From contig DIYF01000062.1 of NCBI GenBank assembly GCA_002427745.1, positions 1-42,421 of the forward strand: a stretch of DNA of 42,421 nucleotides. The letters are read 5' to 3'. Below are positions 26,747-35,998 of this stretch, piece by piece. The stretch's first letter is position 1. Each line of letters starts with the position of its first letter. The DNA is from Roseivirga sp. UBA6061 (GTDB lineage: Bacteria > Bacteroidota > Bacteroidia > Cytophagales > Cyclobacteriaceae). The position numbers and the translations under genes are program-made. Under the pieces are notes generated by a model. That model saw only the letters and a program-made list of their open reading frames with translations. It had not been told where the DNA came from and made no database searches.

Positions 26747-28066
26747 ATGTTAAGATTCTGTCGAAGAAGTGTCTTGGTCGTGCTTGTCCTGGCGGGTATT
26801 AATGATTTGCAGGCACAAGAAGTGACCATTAATAGTCATCAGGAAGCATACAATCTGGCATTAGAGCAAAACCTTGATTTGAAAAACTTATTGCTCAATG
26901 AGCAACATGCCGAACTCGAGTATAAGCGAAATAAGAACCTGAAGAAACCAACCATCAATGGTACGTTTAGCGGCCAGAGGAACCTGGACCTGGCAACTAC
27001 TCCACTTCCTGCAGAGATATTTGGCGGCACACCGGGAACTACAATCGACACGCAGTTTGGGCAGGAGTATAACTTCAATGCCGGTATCACGATTACAAAA
27101 CAACTTTTTGACCGAAAGGCTAAGCTCAACAGTCGCATAGCTAAGCTGAATACCGAGCGATCGAGGCTGGACAAGGCTGTTTATGAGGAGTTGCTCTATG
27201 AAAAAATCTTCCTCTACTATTACACGGCCCTGATTGCAACCAAGGCCATTGAGTTGGGAGAGTCAGACCTACGAAGTGCTTCTCAAATCACAGCATTGAC
27301 AAAGGAGAAAAATGAGCAGGGCCTTTTGGATGCGTCAGCGGGAATCAATACTTCTATCAACGAAAACAAGGTAAAGCAAGGTCTGAATGCAAACAAACAG
27401 CTTTTGGTGCAATGTACCACTGAGCTCAAGAAACTGATAGGACTGGAAAGCACGCAAATACTGACTTTGAATGAGAAAGTAGGCTATGCGTTGCCAAAGC
27501 CCATATTAAACCAAACACTGCGGTCCTATAAGTCTCTGGAGTCTTCACAAATGGACGTGGACCATGCCGATTTACAAGTGGATATGAGTCAGGCGGCATT
27601 GCTACCCACAGTCACTTTGAATACTTACCATGGGAGTCAGCAGTTTCGTAACAATTTTGGGCTAGGTCTGTCCTCGGATGACTGGAGTCCATATAGTTAT
27701 GTGACTCTCAATGTGAGCGTACCGATCTTTTCTGGATTCAGAAACAAACAGAAGATAAAGCAGAGCAAGATCAGCCTGGAGGTAGTGCAGAATGACGAAA
27801 AACAAATGCAGCAGGAAAGCCTGCTGAACGATGAACTGCTTCTCTCCAATTACAATCTGAGCCTGAGAGATGCTAACCTGAGTAAAGACACATTTGACCT
27901 GTACAAAAAGAGTTTATCACTCTCCAGTCAGAGATATGAAGAAGGCCTGATTAGTCTGGACGCTCACCTTTTGGTATTTACAGACTATATCAAAGCCGAA
28001 AACGCCTATTTGAATAGCCTCTCTTCTCTCTATTCCTATTACAGTCAAATCGAACATAGATTATGA
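26747..28066 (+). CDS. TolC-family outer-membrane efflux protein
   Basis: The 439-residue protein has a signal peptide (ending near LQAQ) and two repeats of the OEP helical domain (PF02321) with long coiled-coil helices. Recognisable segments are the N-terminal AYNLALEQNLDLKN, RLDKAVYEELLYEKIFLYYY, and in the second half LNVSVPIFSGFRNKQKIKQSK. TolC trimers form the exit duct across the outer membrane. The gene overlaps the adaptor gene by ATGA, which with the following permease and ATPase makes a complete MacAB-TolC-like export set. Confidence 0.93.
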   Translation: MLRFCRRSVLVVLVLAGINDLQAQEVTINSHQEAYNLALEQNLDLKNLLLNEQHAELEYKRNKNLKKPTINGTFSGQRNLDLATTPLPAEIFGGTPGTTIDTQFGQEYNFNAGITITKQLFDRKAKLNSRIAKLNTERSRLDKAVYEELLYEKIFLYYYTALIATKAIELGESDLRSASQITALTKEKNEQGLLDASAGINTSINENKVKQGLNANKQLLVQCTTELKKLIGLESTQILTLNEKVGYALPKPILNQTLRSYKSLESSQMDVDHADLQVDMSQAALLPTVTLNTYHGSQQFRNNFGLGLSSDDWSPYSYVTLNVSVPIFSGFRNKQKIKQSKISLEVVQNDEKQMQQESLLNDELLLSNYNLSLRDANLSKDTFDLYKKSLSLSSQRYEEGLISLDAHLLVFTDYIKAENAYLNSLSSLYSYYSQIEHRL

Positions 28067-29157
28067 AAAAGACATATACCATTTTTGCGGTCCTTCTGGT
28101 CGCATTGGTTTCTTCCTGTAAAGAAACAGAAACCATTCAGCCACAAAAAGTCGATATCATCGATGCGGTTTTTGCCAGCGGTTATGTGATTTATGAAAAT
28201 GAATATCAGGTTACTGCCAGGGCTGAGGGCTATTTAATCAATAGCACTGTAGAAGAGGGAAATTATGTGGAAGCCCGAATGCCTTTGTTTCAACTCTCTG
28301 ACGAAGTACAGGCAGAACAATTATCTAATGCGCAATTGAATTATCAGGATGCTGTCAAACGGCTTGATATGCAATCGCCAGACCGTGCAAAACAGGAACT
28401 TCAGATTGCGCAGGCACAGGCACAGGTTGACCTGGAACAAAAGAATTTTCAACGCTATCAAAAGTTAAAAGCATCAGGTGCAGTTTCAAAGGCAGACTTT
28501 GAACGGGCCGAACTTCAATACGAAAACGCTAAGAGTAACCTGGACCTTCAGAAGGCTATCTTAACTGACCTTGTCAATGGCCTGGAGATAGGTGCCAAGA
28601 ATGCTGAAAGCCAGGTGATCATCCAAAAAGAGACGAAAACGGATTATTTGCTCACTTCTAAAATTGGGGGAGAAGTACTCAACGTTTTCAAAGAATCCGG
28701 TGAATTGGTGAAAAGAGGAGAAGTAGTCGCCAGTATCGGAGGTGGTAAGAAGCTGGCCAGACTCTATGTCTCAGAAGAAGATATCTCCTTAGTTCAGGTG
28801 AATCAAAGGACGATCATTAACCTCAACACGAATAAGGAGAGGAACTTCACGGGTCGAATTGAAAGAATATACCCGTCTTTCGATGCCAATGAGCAGTCAT
28901 TTATTGTAGAGGCTTCATTCGAAGAACTTCCTGCCACACTTTATCACAACACCCAATTGCAGGCCAATATCATTATCGGTGAGAAAGAGAACGCATTGGT
29001 CATTCCACAAGAGTATTTAGATGCGGAAGGCAATCAAGTCAGGCTTGAGAATGGCGATCTGAAATCCGTAAAAGTAGGTATTCGCAATCAACAGTGGGTG
29101 GAGGTTTTAGAAGGTCTGGATGATAATTCTGTGTTGATAAAACCTGAGGAACTATGA
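28063..29157 (+). CDS. Membrane-fusion (periplasmic adaptor) lipoprotein of an ABC efflux pump
   Basis: The 364-residue protein carries a lipoprotein signal with Cys19 (ALVSSC). A biotinyl-lipoyl half-motif (ARAEGYLINSTVEEGNYVEAR), a long helical hairpin (about residues 85-190, QAQAQVDLEQKNFQRYQKL), the second lipoyl half (SKIGGEVLNVFKESGELVKR) and a beta-barrel domain follow. This is the HlyD/MacA adaptor layout that links an inner-membrane transporter to TolC. It overlaps both neighbours by ATGA. Confidence 0.93.
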   Translation: MKKTYTIFAVLLVALVSSCKETETIQPQKVDIIDAVFASGYVIYENEYQVTARAEGYLINSTVEEGNYVEARMPLFQLSDEVQAEQLSNAQLNYQDAVKRLDMQSPDRAKQELQIAQAQAQVDLEQKNFQRYQKLKASGAVSKADFERAELQYENAKSNLDLQKAILTDLVNGLEIGAKNAESQVIIQKETKTDYLLTSKIGGEVLNVFKESGELVKRGEVVASIGGGKKLARLYVSEEDISLVQVNQRTIINLNTNKERNFTGRIERIYPSFDANEQSFIVEASFEELPATLYHNTQLQANIIIGEKENALVIPQEYLDAEGNQVRLENGDLKSVKVGIRNQQWVEVLEGLDDNSVLIKPEEL

Positions 29158-30398
29158 CCCGGCCAACTAATACCAAAGTTGCCCTTTCGCATTTGACTTC
29201 CAGGGTGAAGCAAACGATCGTGGCGGTGTTGAGCGTGACTTTCGGTATCTCCATGTACATTTTCCTGAATGGGTTTATGACAGGTGTTAATGACATTCAG
29301 GCTGATTTAGCCTTTAGCACGCTGGCCCACATTCGTGTATACAATGATCTGCCGGAGGATCGTACTGATCTGATTTCTGATGACCAACTGCCTTCAAAGC
29401 GAGTCAATCTGAGGCATCCCAAGGTAATTCAGTACAGCGATGGCATCATCAATGCCGATAAGGAGATGAGTATTCTCAATCAGTATGATGAAATCATTGG
29501 AATGACATCGCAGGTAAGTATGAATGTGTTCTTCAGAAATGGCTCGACCAAGGTAAGTGGCTTACTCAGTGGTGTTAATGCGGCCAATGAAGACAAGCTC
29601 TTTGGCACTGCAGCCTCTATGAGAAGCGGGAATTGGCTGGATCTGGATCACCGGAGTGACGGTATCATTTTAGGTGTCGGGCTGGCTAAAAAACTGAGTT
29701 TAGGCATGGATGATAATGTTTTTTTAAAAACAGGAGATGGCATCACCCGTAATTTCAAAATCATAGGGCTACTCGAAACCTCTCTGAACAGTATCGATAA
29801 TGGGAAAGCATTTATCCGAATCAACTCAGCCAGGCAGCTCGTTTCGAAAAACCTGAGCTATGCCACGGACATTCAAATCAACCTGAGAGACTATGAAAAG
29901 GCAGAGGCCATTGCTGCTCAGATGCGTCAGCAAACGGCATTAAAAGTAGAAGCGTGGAATGAGGCCAATGGTCAATTAGAAGCAGGAAATGAGCTGAGAA
30001 ACTACCTGGCGGTTGCTGTTTCGCTCACTATTCTATTAGTGGCCGGTTTTGGTATTTACAACATCATGAACATGACTGTCAATGAGAAGATCCGGGAGAT
30101 AGCCATACTCAAAGCCATGGGTTTTGAAGGCAGGGATATCGTGGAAATTTTCCTGACCCAGTCTGTGATCATAGGTGTTATAGGGGGCATTGTAGGTATT
30201 TTGATTGGGGGTGGTGTATCCGTTATGATCAACAGTGTTCCTTTTGAAATGGCCAGCCTGGAGACTTTGCCCATGGCCTATAGAAAATCGGATTACTTCT
30301 CGGCCTTTGGCTTTGGACTCCTTACCACATTTATCGCGGGGTATTTGCCGGCCAGAAAGGCATCCCTGGTAGACCCTGTAGAAATCATAAGAGGATAA
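29154..30398 (+). CDS. FtsX/MacB-type ABC transporter permease
   Basis: The 414-residue protein has an N-terminal membrane helix (about 21-42), a large periplasmic MacB-type core domain (about 45-275), and three C-terminal helices with the FtsX signature (NIMNMTVNEKIREIAILKAMGF, then the tail YLPARKASLVDPVEIIRG). It lacks a fused ATPase, which is encoded by the next gene two bases downstream. Type VII ABC systems of this kind act as mechanotransmitters driving substrates from the periplasm through TolC. The cargo is unknown; a lipoprotein, peptide or drug is possible. Confidence 0.93.
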   Translation: MTRPTNTKVALSHLTSRVKQTIVAVLSVTFGISMYIFLNGFMTGVNDIQADLAFSTLAHIRVYNDLPEDRTDLISDDQLPSKRVNLRHPKVIQYSDGIINADKEMSILNQYDEIIGMTSQVSMNVFFRNGSTKVSGLLSGVNAANEDKLFGTAASMRSGNWLDLDHRSDGIILGVGLAKKLSLGMDDNVFLKTGDGITRNFKIIGLLETSLNSIDNGKAFIRINSARQLVSKNLSYATDIQINLRDYEKAEAIAAQMRQQTALKVEAWNEANGQLEAGNELRNYLAVAVSLTILLVAGFGIYNIMNMTVNEKIREIAILKAMGFEGRDIVEIFLTQSVIIGVIGGIVGILIGGGVSVMINSVPFEMASLETLPMAYRKSDYFSAFGFGLLTTFIAGYLPARKASLVDPVEIIRG

Positions 30399-30400
30399 TC

Positions 30401-31081
30401 ATGGAAAGTACATACGCTTTAGATGCTCAGGGCATCAATAAATTCTTTCATCACCCAGCTGAATTTCAGGTATTAAAGGATATATCCTTCAAAGCAAGAA
30501 AAGGAGAGTTTTTATCACTGGTCGGTAAGTCTGGCTCTGGAAAGTCTACCCTGCTTTATGTGCTTTCTACCATGGATACTGATTATGATGGAACATTAAC
30601 AATCAATAACCAATCGCTGACAGGAAAAGGCCAAAATCATCTGGCGGCTTTTAGGAATGCGAACATCGGTTTCGTTTTTCAATTTCATTATTTACTTCCG
30701 GAATTCACTGCTCTTGACAATGTGATGCTCCCGGCCATGAAGCTGGGCAAAAGGTCAAAAGAGGAAATCCGTCAGAAAGCTCTGGACAAGCTGCAGTTGC
30801 TGGACATCAAAGATCAGGCCTATAAGCCTGCCAATAAACTCTCCGGAGGCCAGCAGCAGCGTGTAGCCATTGCCAGGGCATTGATCAATGATCCGGCTAT
30901 CATCATGGGAGATGAACCTACCGGCAATCTCGATTCTAAAAACACAGATATCGTCTTCGATATCTTCAGACAATTGGCCAAATACGAAGGCCAAACCATT
31001 ATTGCCGTAACCCATGATGATGATTTTGCAGCCAAGAGCGACCGTGTCCTTGAACTGAGCGATGGATATATGGTGCGATGA
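30401..31081 (+). CDS. ABC transporter ATP-binding protein (MacB/LolD type)
   Basis: The 226-residue ATPase has Walker A GKSGSGKST (42-50), a Q-loop (GFVFQFHYLLPEFT), signature LSGGQQQR, Walker B IIMGDEPTG and an H-loop (VTHDDD). Its size and sequence fit the MacB/LolD/FtsE-like family that pairs with FtsX-type permeases, and it directly follows one. It completes the TolC-adaptor-permease-ATPase operon. Confidence 0.95.
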   Translation: MESTYALDAQGINKFFHHPAEFQVLKDISFKARKGEFLSLVGKSGSGKSTLLYVLSTMDTDYDGTLTINNQSLTGKGQNHLAAFRNANIGFVFQFHYLLPEFTALDNVMLPAMKLGKRSKEEIRQKALDKLQLLDIKDQAYKPANKLSGGQQQRVAIARALINDPAIIMGDEPTGNLDSKNTDIVFDIFRQLAKYEGQTIIAVTHDDDFAAKSDRVLELSDGYMVR

Positions 31082-31341
31082 ATGAGCTTATGATGCACGG
31101 AAATCAAACTGCTTTTCCACGAATCGCTCCATCAAAATGTCATAGACAAACCCTTCTTGAGAGCTTTGTTATGGATGCCATCTGCAAAATGGAGCTAAAC
31201 TGTGGTACAAGCCTATTACATCAGAAACAGTATGTAGCAAAAAGAAAAGCCTTATACGAGCACTTCAGCTCAGTAAACGATCGGCACTTCGATATAACAC
31301 CAAACAAAGAGCTGGTCGAAACGGACAGGGGTTCTCTTTAA
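31078..31341 (+). CDS. Doubtful 87-residue ORF after the efflux operon
   Basis: The frame starts in an ATGA overlap with the ATPase gene, which is the same coupling used elsewhere in this operon and the only reason to keep it. The composition is odd (many His, Met, Cys; no hydrophobic core pattern, signal or motif) and I recognise no family. It may be chance coding in an otherwise gene-free 400-base gap before the PadR promoter, or a decayed gene. Confidence 0.2.
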   Translation: MNELMMHGNQTAFPRIAPSKCHRQTLLESFVMDAICKMELNCGTSLLHQKQYVAKRKALYEHFSSVNDRHFDITPNKELVETDRGSL

Positions 31342-31419
31342 GCACCTAATTCAGGAACAGAAAAGGTCGGAAAGTGTGCAAATCATGGCTGTCTGTTAGT
31401 GCAGAGATCATCAGATTTG

Positions 31420-31465
31420 TTTACCTAATAACATTATGTATATTTACCTAATGTTGTTATGTATA
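31420..31465 (+). promoter_or_regulatory. Tandem 23-bp repeat, probable PadR operator
   Basis: Two abutting 23-base units, 31420-31442 and 31443-31465, share TTTACCTAAT at the start and ATGTATA at the end and differ in four internal bases. Across them runs a dyad, AACATTA (31430-31436) with TAATGTT (31449-31455). The array ends 13 bases before the padR start codon and overlaps the likely promoter, so autoregulation by the PadR protein is the natural reading. Confidence 0.65.
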
Positions 31466-31478
31466 AAAGAGGAGTTCT

Positions 31479-31823
31479 ATGGCTTACAAAACACTGGTAG
31501 CTGCGTCCACCAAACCACTTGTCTTATCCATTCTCTCACATGGAAAGAGCTACGGTTATCAAATCATCAGAAACATTGAACAGCTGTCCAATGGTGAATT
31601 GGAGTGGACAGATGCGATGCTGTATCCTGTCCTTCACAGGATGGAGAATGAAGGGTTGATCGAGTCAGAATGGATAGTTCTGGAAAATGGCAGGAAGAGG
31701 AAATATTATTCCCTGACACCATTGGGGAAAAAAGAGAGAGAGACTGTGCGGAGTCAATGGATGAATGTGAATATAGCATTGAACCGGCTATGGAGGTCTG
31801 ATTTAAAATTAGATTTAGGATAG
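31479..31823 (+). CDS. PadR-family transcriptional regulator
   Basis: The 114-residue winged-helix protein matches PadR (PF03551): LVLSILSHGKSYGYQIIRNIEQLSNG, TDAMLYPVLHRMENEGLIESEW and RKRKYYSLTPLGKKE. PadR proteins typically repress adjacent transporter genes and are released by small hydrophobic ligands or stress. It lies four bases before a large FtsX-type permease, a very common pairing in Bacteroidota, so it probably controls permease, LRR gene and itself through the repeat at 31420-31465. Confidence 0.94.
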   Translation: MAYKTLVAASTKPLVLSILSHGKSYGYQIIRNIEQLSNGELEWTDAMLYPVLHRMENEGLIESEWIVLENGRKRKYYSLTPLGKKERETVRSQWMNVNIALNRLWRSDLKLDLG

Positions 31824-31827
31824 TGCT

Positions 31828-34515
31828 ATGGAACCATTCAACCTGGAAAAGGCGATAGAGAACTGGGCAAAAGAACTCTGGAAACAGCAAGGTCTGGAGC
31901 CTGGTTTCATAGAGGAAATCAAATCAAATCTTTATGACCGAATTGATGATTATCTCAGCGAAGGGTATTCTGAAGAACGGGCATTTCTGCTAGCAACAGA
32001 AAAATTAATGATTAGTCCGGAGGATGTGGCAGACGAATATTTTATTGCTCGTACGGAAGGTACTAAAACTGCACCATGGAAAAGCAAGTCCATTTTTTCG
32101 CTGCTACCCACCAACATTAAAATCGGCTGGAGAAACCTGACAAAAAGAAAGGTCCCTGTAGTTATTAACATTTCTGGTTTAGCCATTAGTATGGCTGTAT
32201 CCTTTCTGCTATGGCTCTATGTCTCTGACCAGCTTTCGTACGATCTCCACCTTGACGATGCACACAGGGTCTACCGTGTCAATTATGATCTGAATTTAGA
32301 CGGTCAGCAATCTGTCTATAGCAACGTTGCACAGCCAGTCGGGCCGACTCTGAAAGAAGAATACCCCGAAATAGAAGAGGTAGTCAGGTTCTATGGAAAA
32401 GGACCGAATCATTCTGCGTCATTCCAGGTTGGCGATAAACAAATCCAATCAACCAAAGTATTCTATGCGGAGGAAGCATTCTTTAAAGTTTTCAAAATCG
32501 AATTGATTGCCGGAAGTGCCGATCAGGCACTCAGGGAACCTAACTCAGTTGTGATTTCCCAAGCACTGGCGGAAAAACTGTTTTCCGGCACTGATGTGAT
32601 TGGAAAAACCATACAGATGGGGCAGGATGCTTCCAGAACCCTGAAGGTCACCGCCATCATAAAAAATTCCTTTAGAACACACCTTCCGGTGGAGGCCTTG
32701 ATATCCGCCAACATTCCCACCAGAACCGATAAACATCGATGGCTGGGCGGACATGTTTATACCTATCTGCTGCTCAACGAACTCAATGATATTGCCGGGT
32801 TACAAGAGAAAATACCTGCATTTTGTGAAAAGTACATCAGCGACTATTTCGAAGAGAAGGGAGGGAGCGCGGATCTCCTGTTACAGCCCTTAACATCTAT
32901 TTATCTGGATGAAGAACATATTTGGGAGCTCTATCCACATGGAAATCGAACCAATGTGTTGATCATGGCTGTCATGATGTTGTTCCTGCTAGTCATAGCC
33001 GGCATTAATTATGTGAACCTGGCCACTGCGCGCTCAGCGGAGAGGGCAAGGGAAGTGGGCATCAGAAAAGCCCTGGGCTCACCAAGACGATTACTCATCG
33101 GGCAGTTTATGACTGAATCGGTACTGCTGGTCCTGTTTTCCGGAGTTATAGCCATTTTTCTTTGTATAGCTTTGCTCCCCGTATTCAATGATTTGTCCGG
33201 ATTACACTTGTCCATCGGTACCATGATGACACCAGTTAATGTGATAAGTATTCTATTGCTTTCTTTGGTAATAGGCTTACTATCCGGCTGTTATCCCGCA
33301 TTTTATCTCATCTCATTTGTACCTGTAAATGTCCTGAAAGGTAGGTTTGTAAAAGGGAAGCGTGCGGACAGGTTCAGAACACTACTCGTGATTTCTCAAT
33401 ATAGCCTTTCTTCCATCTTAGTCATTGGCATGTTGTTCGTGGGTGAGCAAACCCGGTTCATTATGAACAAAGAGCTTGGTTATAACAAAACCAATGTAGT
33501 GAGTCTTAAGGTACCCAACGATCCGGCTACGAGCGATAAGCTGGATGTCTTCATAAATGAGGTGGGCACAAAATCTTCTGTTCTTGGAGTCACGAGTTCT
33601 TATAACTCATTGAGTGTAGATGCCAATGCGAACGATCCTATTTTTGAAACCCCGGATGGCAATACGGTTTATACTTCGATGAATCGCATTGACGTTGGTT
33701 TTGATTTTATCAGGACCATAAAGGGAAAGCTCATCACGGGTCGGGATTTTGAACGAACACGCGGAGAAAGTGAGCGTCATTCCATACTCATCAATGAGGC
33801 CGCTGTAAAGCAATATGGATGGGAGAATATGGCAACCAACCTGAAGTTGAGGTCGAAAGAGCCAGATGAACACGGGGATTACTATTATCAACAGGTAATA
33901 GGCGTAGTGAGTGACTTTTCCATTGGTCCATCTTATCAACAGGTAGCTCCCCTTATGATCAATTTGAATGAGTGGGGTATTAATCATGTCTATGTCAGAT
34001 TAAACGGACAGGAGACATTTGATGGGATAGCTCAAATTGAAGCCTCCTGGAACGAGCTGTTTCCGAATTATGCCTTTGATTTTACTTTCCTGGATCAGGA
34101 GTTGAATAACATTTACGCGCGTGAAGCAAAGTTTTTGAGCCTGCTCAGATCGGTGAGCGCTTTGATCATCTTTATTACGTCATTGGGAATCATTGGCTTA
34201 ATATCGTTTACCATTGAAACACGGCAAAAGGAAATCGCCATCAGAAAAATTAATGGGGCATCTATTCAAGCCATACTAGTCCTGCTATCCAGGAAATTCG
34301 GGTGGCTGATTATTATCGCCAATTGCATTGCCGCACCTATTGCATTTTACTTTACCAGACAGTGGCTGTTCAGCTATGAGCAACGTATCGACCTCTCCCT
34401 TTGGCCACTCATTTGGTCCATTGTAATATGTTTAACCTTTACATGCCTGGCGCTTATCTACCATTCGCTGCAGGCTGCCAAAACCAATCCGGTAAAATCT
34501 TTGAGATATGAATGA
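31828..34515 (+). CDS. Large FtsX-like ABC permease with N-terminal permease-prefix domain
   Basis: The 895-residue protein begins with about 85 soluble residues resembling the permease-prefix domain seen in PadR-linked permeases. Two copies of the MacB-core plus FtsX arrangement follow: a helix at about 105-128, a periplasmic core, three helices with NYVNLATARSAERAREVGIRKALGS, then a second core and helices with IIGLISFTIETRQKEIAIRKINGAS. No ATPase gene accompanies it, so it must borrow one or act otherwise. It overlaps the downstream LRR gene by 8 bases. Transporter family is sure; substrate unknown. Confidence 0.92.
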   Translation: MEPFNLEKAIENWAKELWKQQGLEPGFIEEIKSNLYDRIDDYLSEGYSEERAFLLATEKLMISPEDVADEYFIARTEGTKTAPWKSKSIFSLLPTNIKIGWRNLTKRKVPVVINISGLAISMAVSFLLWLYVSDQLSYDLHLDDAHRVYRVNYDLNLDGQQSVYSNVAQPVGPTLKEEYPEIEEVVRFYGKGPNHSASFQVGDKQIQSTKVFYAEEAFFKVFKIELIAGSADQALREPNSVVISQALAEKLFSGTDVIGKTIQMGQDASRTLKVTAIIKNSFRTHLPVEALISANIPTRTDKHRWLGGHVYTYLLLNELNDIAGLQEKIPAFCEKYISDYFEEKGGSADLLLQPLTSIYLDEEHIWELYPHGNRTNVLIMAVMMLFLLVIAGINYVNLATARSAERAREVGIRKALGSPRRLLIGQFMTESVLLVLFSGVIAIFLCIALLPVFNDLSGLHLSIGTMMTPVNVISILLLSLVIGLLSGCYPAFYLISFVPVNVLKGRFVKGKRADRFRTLLVISQYSLSSILVIGMLFVGEQTRFIMNKELGYNKTNVVSLKVPNDPATSDKLDVFINEVGTKSSVLGVTSSYNSLSVDANANDPIFETPDGNTVYTSMNRIDVGFDFIRTIKGKLITGRDFERTRGESERHSILINEAAVKQYGWENMATNLKLRSKEPDEHGDYYYQQVIGVVSDFSIGPSYQQVAPLMINLNEWGINHVYVRLNGQETFDGIAQIEASWNELFPNYAFDFTFLDQELNNIYAREAKFLSLLRSVSALIIFITSLGIIGLISFTIETRQKEIAIRKINGASIQAILVLLSRKFGWLIIIANCIAAPIAFYFTRQWLFSYEQRIDLSLWPLIWSIVICLTFTCLALIYHSLQAAKTNPVKSLRYE

Positions 34516-35902
34516 TTTACCAATGCCTTGGAAGGTAATTATTGTGCTTTTTGTACTCAGTATATCTGCTGTCAACCTATCCGGACAGGCTCATAGGGCA
34601 TACGCAGAAGAAGATGTGAAGAACCGCTATGGGATCATTACGAAAGCGGAAACGATCAGGAATTTCCATGGAATGGATTCAGCGCTGCAATACCTGGAGT
34701 ATCAGCGCATCAGTGAAGCAGAAAAGAATGCTGCGTTGAGGTATTCATATTATGCTAATGACACTTCCTATACCCAGGTGACTTCACTTGATCTGAGTTT
34801 CATGGGTCTGACTACTGTACCAGAGTTTGTTTTTAAATACAAAAACCTCAGGGAGCTGAACTTATCATTTAACAAGATTTCTAGGCTTCCCCGACAGTTA
34901 AAAAAGTTACGGCATTTAGAGCAAATAGACCTTTCGGGAAATGGCCTGGATATGGCTGGTTTTAAGTCGGCAAAACTTGACGGGATCAAGAGCATAAACC
35001 TCTTGTGGAATAATCTCTCCTTCCTGCCGAAGAAAGTCAGAAAGTTTAAAAGGACAACCACCCTGAACCTTAATTACAATCGGTTCACTGCCATTCCCAA
35101 AAGGGTTAGAAAGTTTAAATCCCTGGAGAAGCTCACCATCAATAGGAACGACCTGACAGACTTTGGAAAACACCTGAGGTATGCGAAAAAACTGAAGGAA
35201 TTTAATTTTCTGGAAGCGCACAGTTCAAACATCCCAGAGGTTCCTGATGAAATAGCATACCTGGCTAACCTCAGAGGCTTAGACCTGTCGCACAATGAAA
35301 TTAACCGCATTTCAGGTCAGATTGGAGTGCTTGACAGTCTGATGGCCCTGGCGCTACACAACAACCGGTTGGAAACGATACCTGAAGATCTATACCAATG
35401 TGAGGAGCTTATGTCTCTTACGCTGCACAAAAACAACCTTAGCAGACTTCCCGAAGGTATTTCCAAGCTCCGGAACATGCTGGTACTGTTTTTACAAAAC
35501 AATGCGCTCGAGTATCTGCCGGAAGATATGGGCCATATGGAGGTTGAAGAGATTTATGTGTACAACAACCGGTTAACCTCATTACCCGCCTCGTTCGGGA
35601 ATTTGTCCAGCCTCAGGCATATCAAGTTCAATAAGACAGACATCTCGGAATTCCCGTCTCAGCTCCTGGGGCTCGACCGCTTGGAATCGATAGATTTCAC
35701 GGACTCTGACATTACCTATTTGCCTGCTAAGATTCTTGAACTGGAGGGGTTGAAGCTATTGTCATTCAGAGAGGCGAGCATCGATCGGTTTGACCCGAGA
35801 AATAGTAATTACGATGAATTGATTCAAAAACTCTATTACAAAGGGGTCAAGGTTTTCCTTATTGATTATGTGTTGGGGTTCGGCAGGGGTATTTTATTCT
35901 AA
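34508..35902 (+). CDS. Exported leucine-rich-repeat protein
   Basis: The 464-residue protein has an N-terminal hydrophobic signal (residues about 8-26), a helical region to about residue 90, then around a dozen LRR units of 22-24 residues of the LxxLxLxxNxLxxLPxx type (LRELNLSFNKISRLP, LRGLDLSHNEINRIS, LMALALHNNRLETIP). This is a curved protein-binding scaffold. Translation is coupled to the FtsX permease through an 8-base overlap, suggesting a periplasmic or surface partner for that transporter. No catalytic domain or sorting tail is seen. Confidence 0.88.
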   Translation: MNDLPMPWKVIIVLFVLSISAVNLSGQAHRAYAEEDVKNRYGIITKAETIRNFHGMDSALQYLEYQRISEAEKNAALRYSYYANDTSYTQVTSLDLSFMGLTTVPEFVFKYKNLRELNLSFNKISRLPRQLKKLRHLEQIDLSGNGLDMAGFKSAKLDGIKSINLLWNNLSFLPKKVRKFKRTTTLNLNYNRFTAIPKRVRKFKSLEKLTINRNDLTDFGKHLRYAKKLKEFNFLEAHSSNIPEVPDEIAYLANLRGLDLSHNEINRISGQIGVLDSLMALALHNNRLETIPEDLYQCEELMSLTLHKNNLSRLPEGISKLRNMLVLFLQNNALEYLPEDMGHMEVEEIYVYNNRLTSLPASFGNLSSLRHIKFNKTDISEFPSQLLGLDRLESIDFTDSDITYLPAKILELEGLKLLSFREASIDRFDPRNSNYDELIQKLYYKGVKVFLIDYVLGFGRGILF

Positions 35903-35939
35903 GCAGCAGTTGGCCAATTAGCTACATAGGAGGGAAGGC

Positions 35940-35987
35940 AATGGCACACTTATGTGACACGCTTTGCTGGCACATGTGTGTGCCATT
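35940..35987. terminator. Long inverted repeat at the boundary of the AT-rich island
   Basis: AATGGCACAC (35940-35949) pairs perfectly with GTGTGCCATT (35978-35987), and ATGTG (35952-35956) pairs with CACAT (35971-35975) inside it. It lies between the convergent LRR and metallopeptidase genes, so bidirectional termination is the simple explanation. There is no T-run. Confidence 0.55.
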
Positions 35988-35998
35988 ATAGGTTGACA

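Noticed and set aside
31420..31465. Start of a CRISPR array
   Set aside because: The two units abut with no spacer and lie directly on a regulator promoter.
35940..35987. Terminal inverted repeat of an insertion sequence
   Set aside because: No transposase or second end and no target duplication are seen; it fits a terminator between convergent genes.
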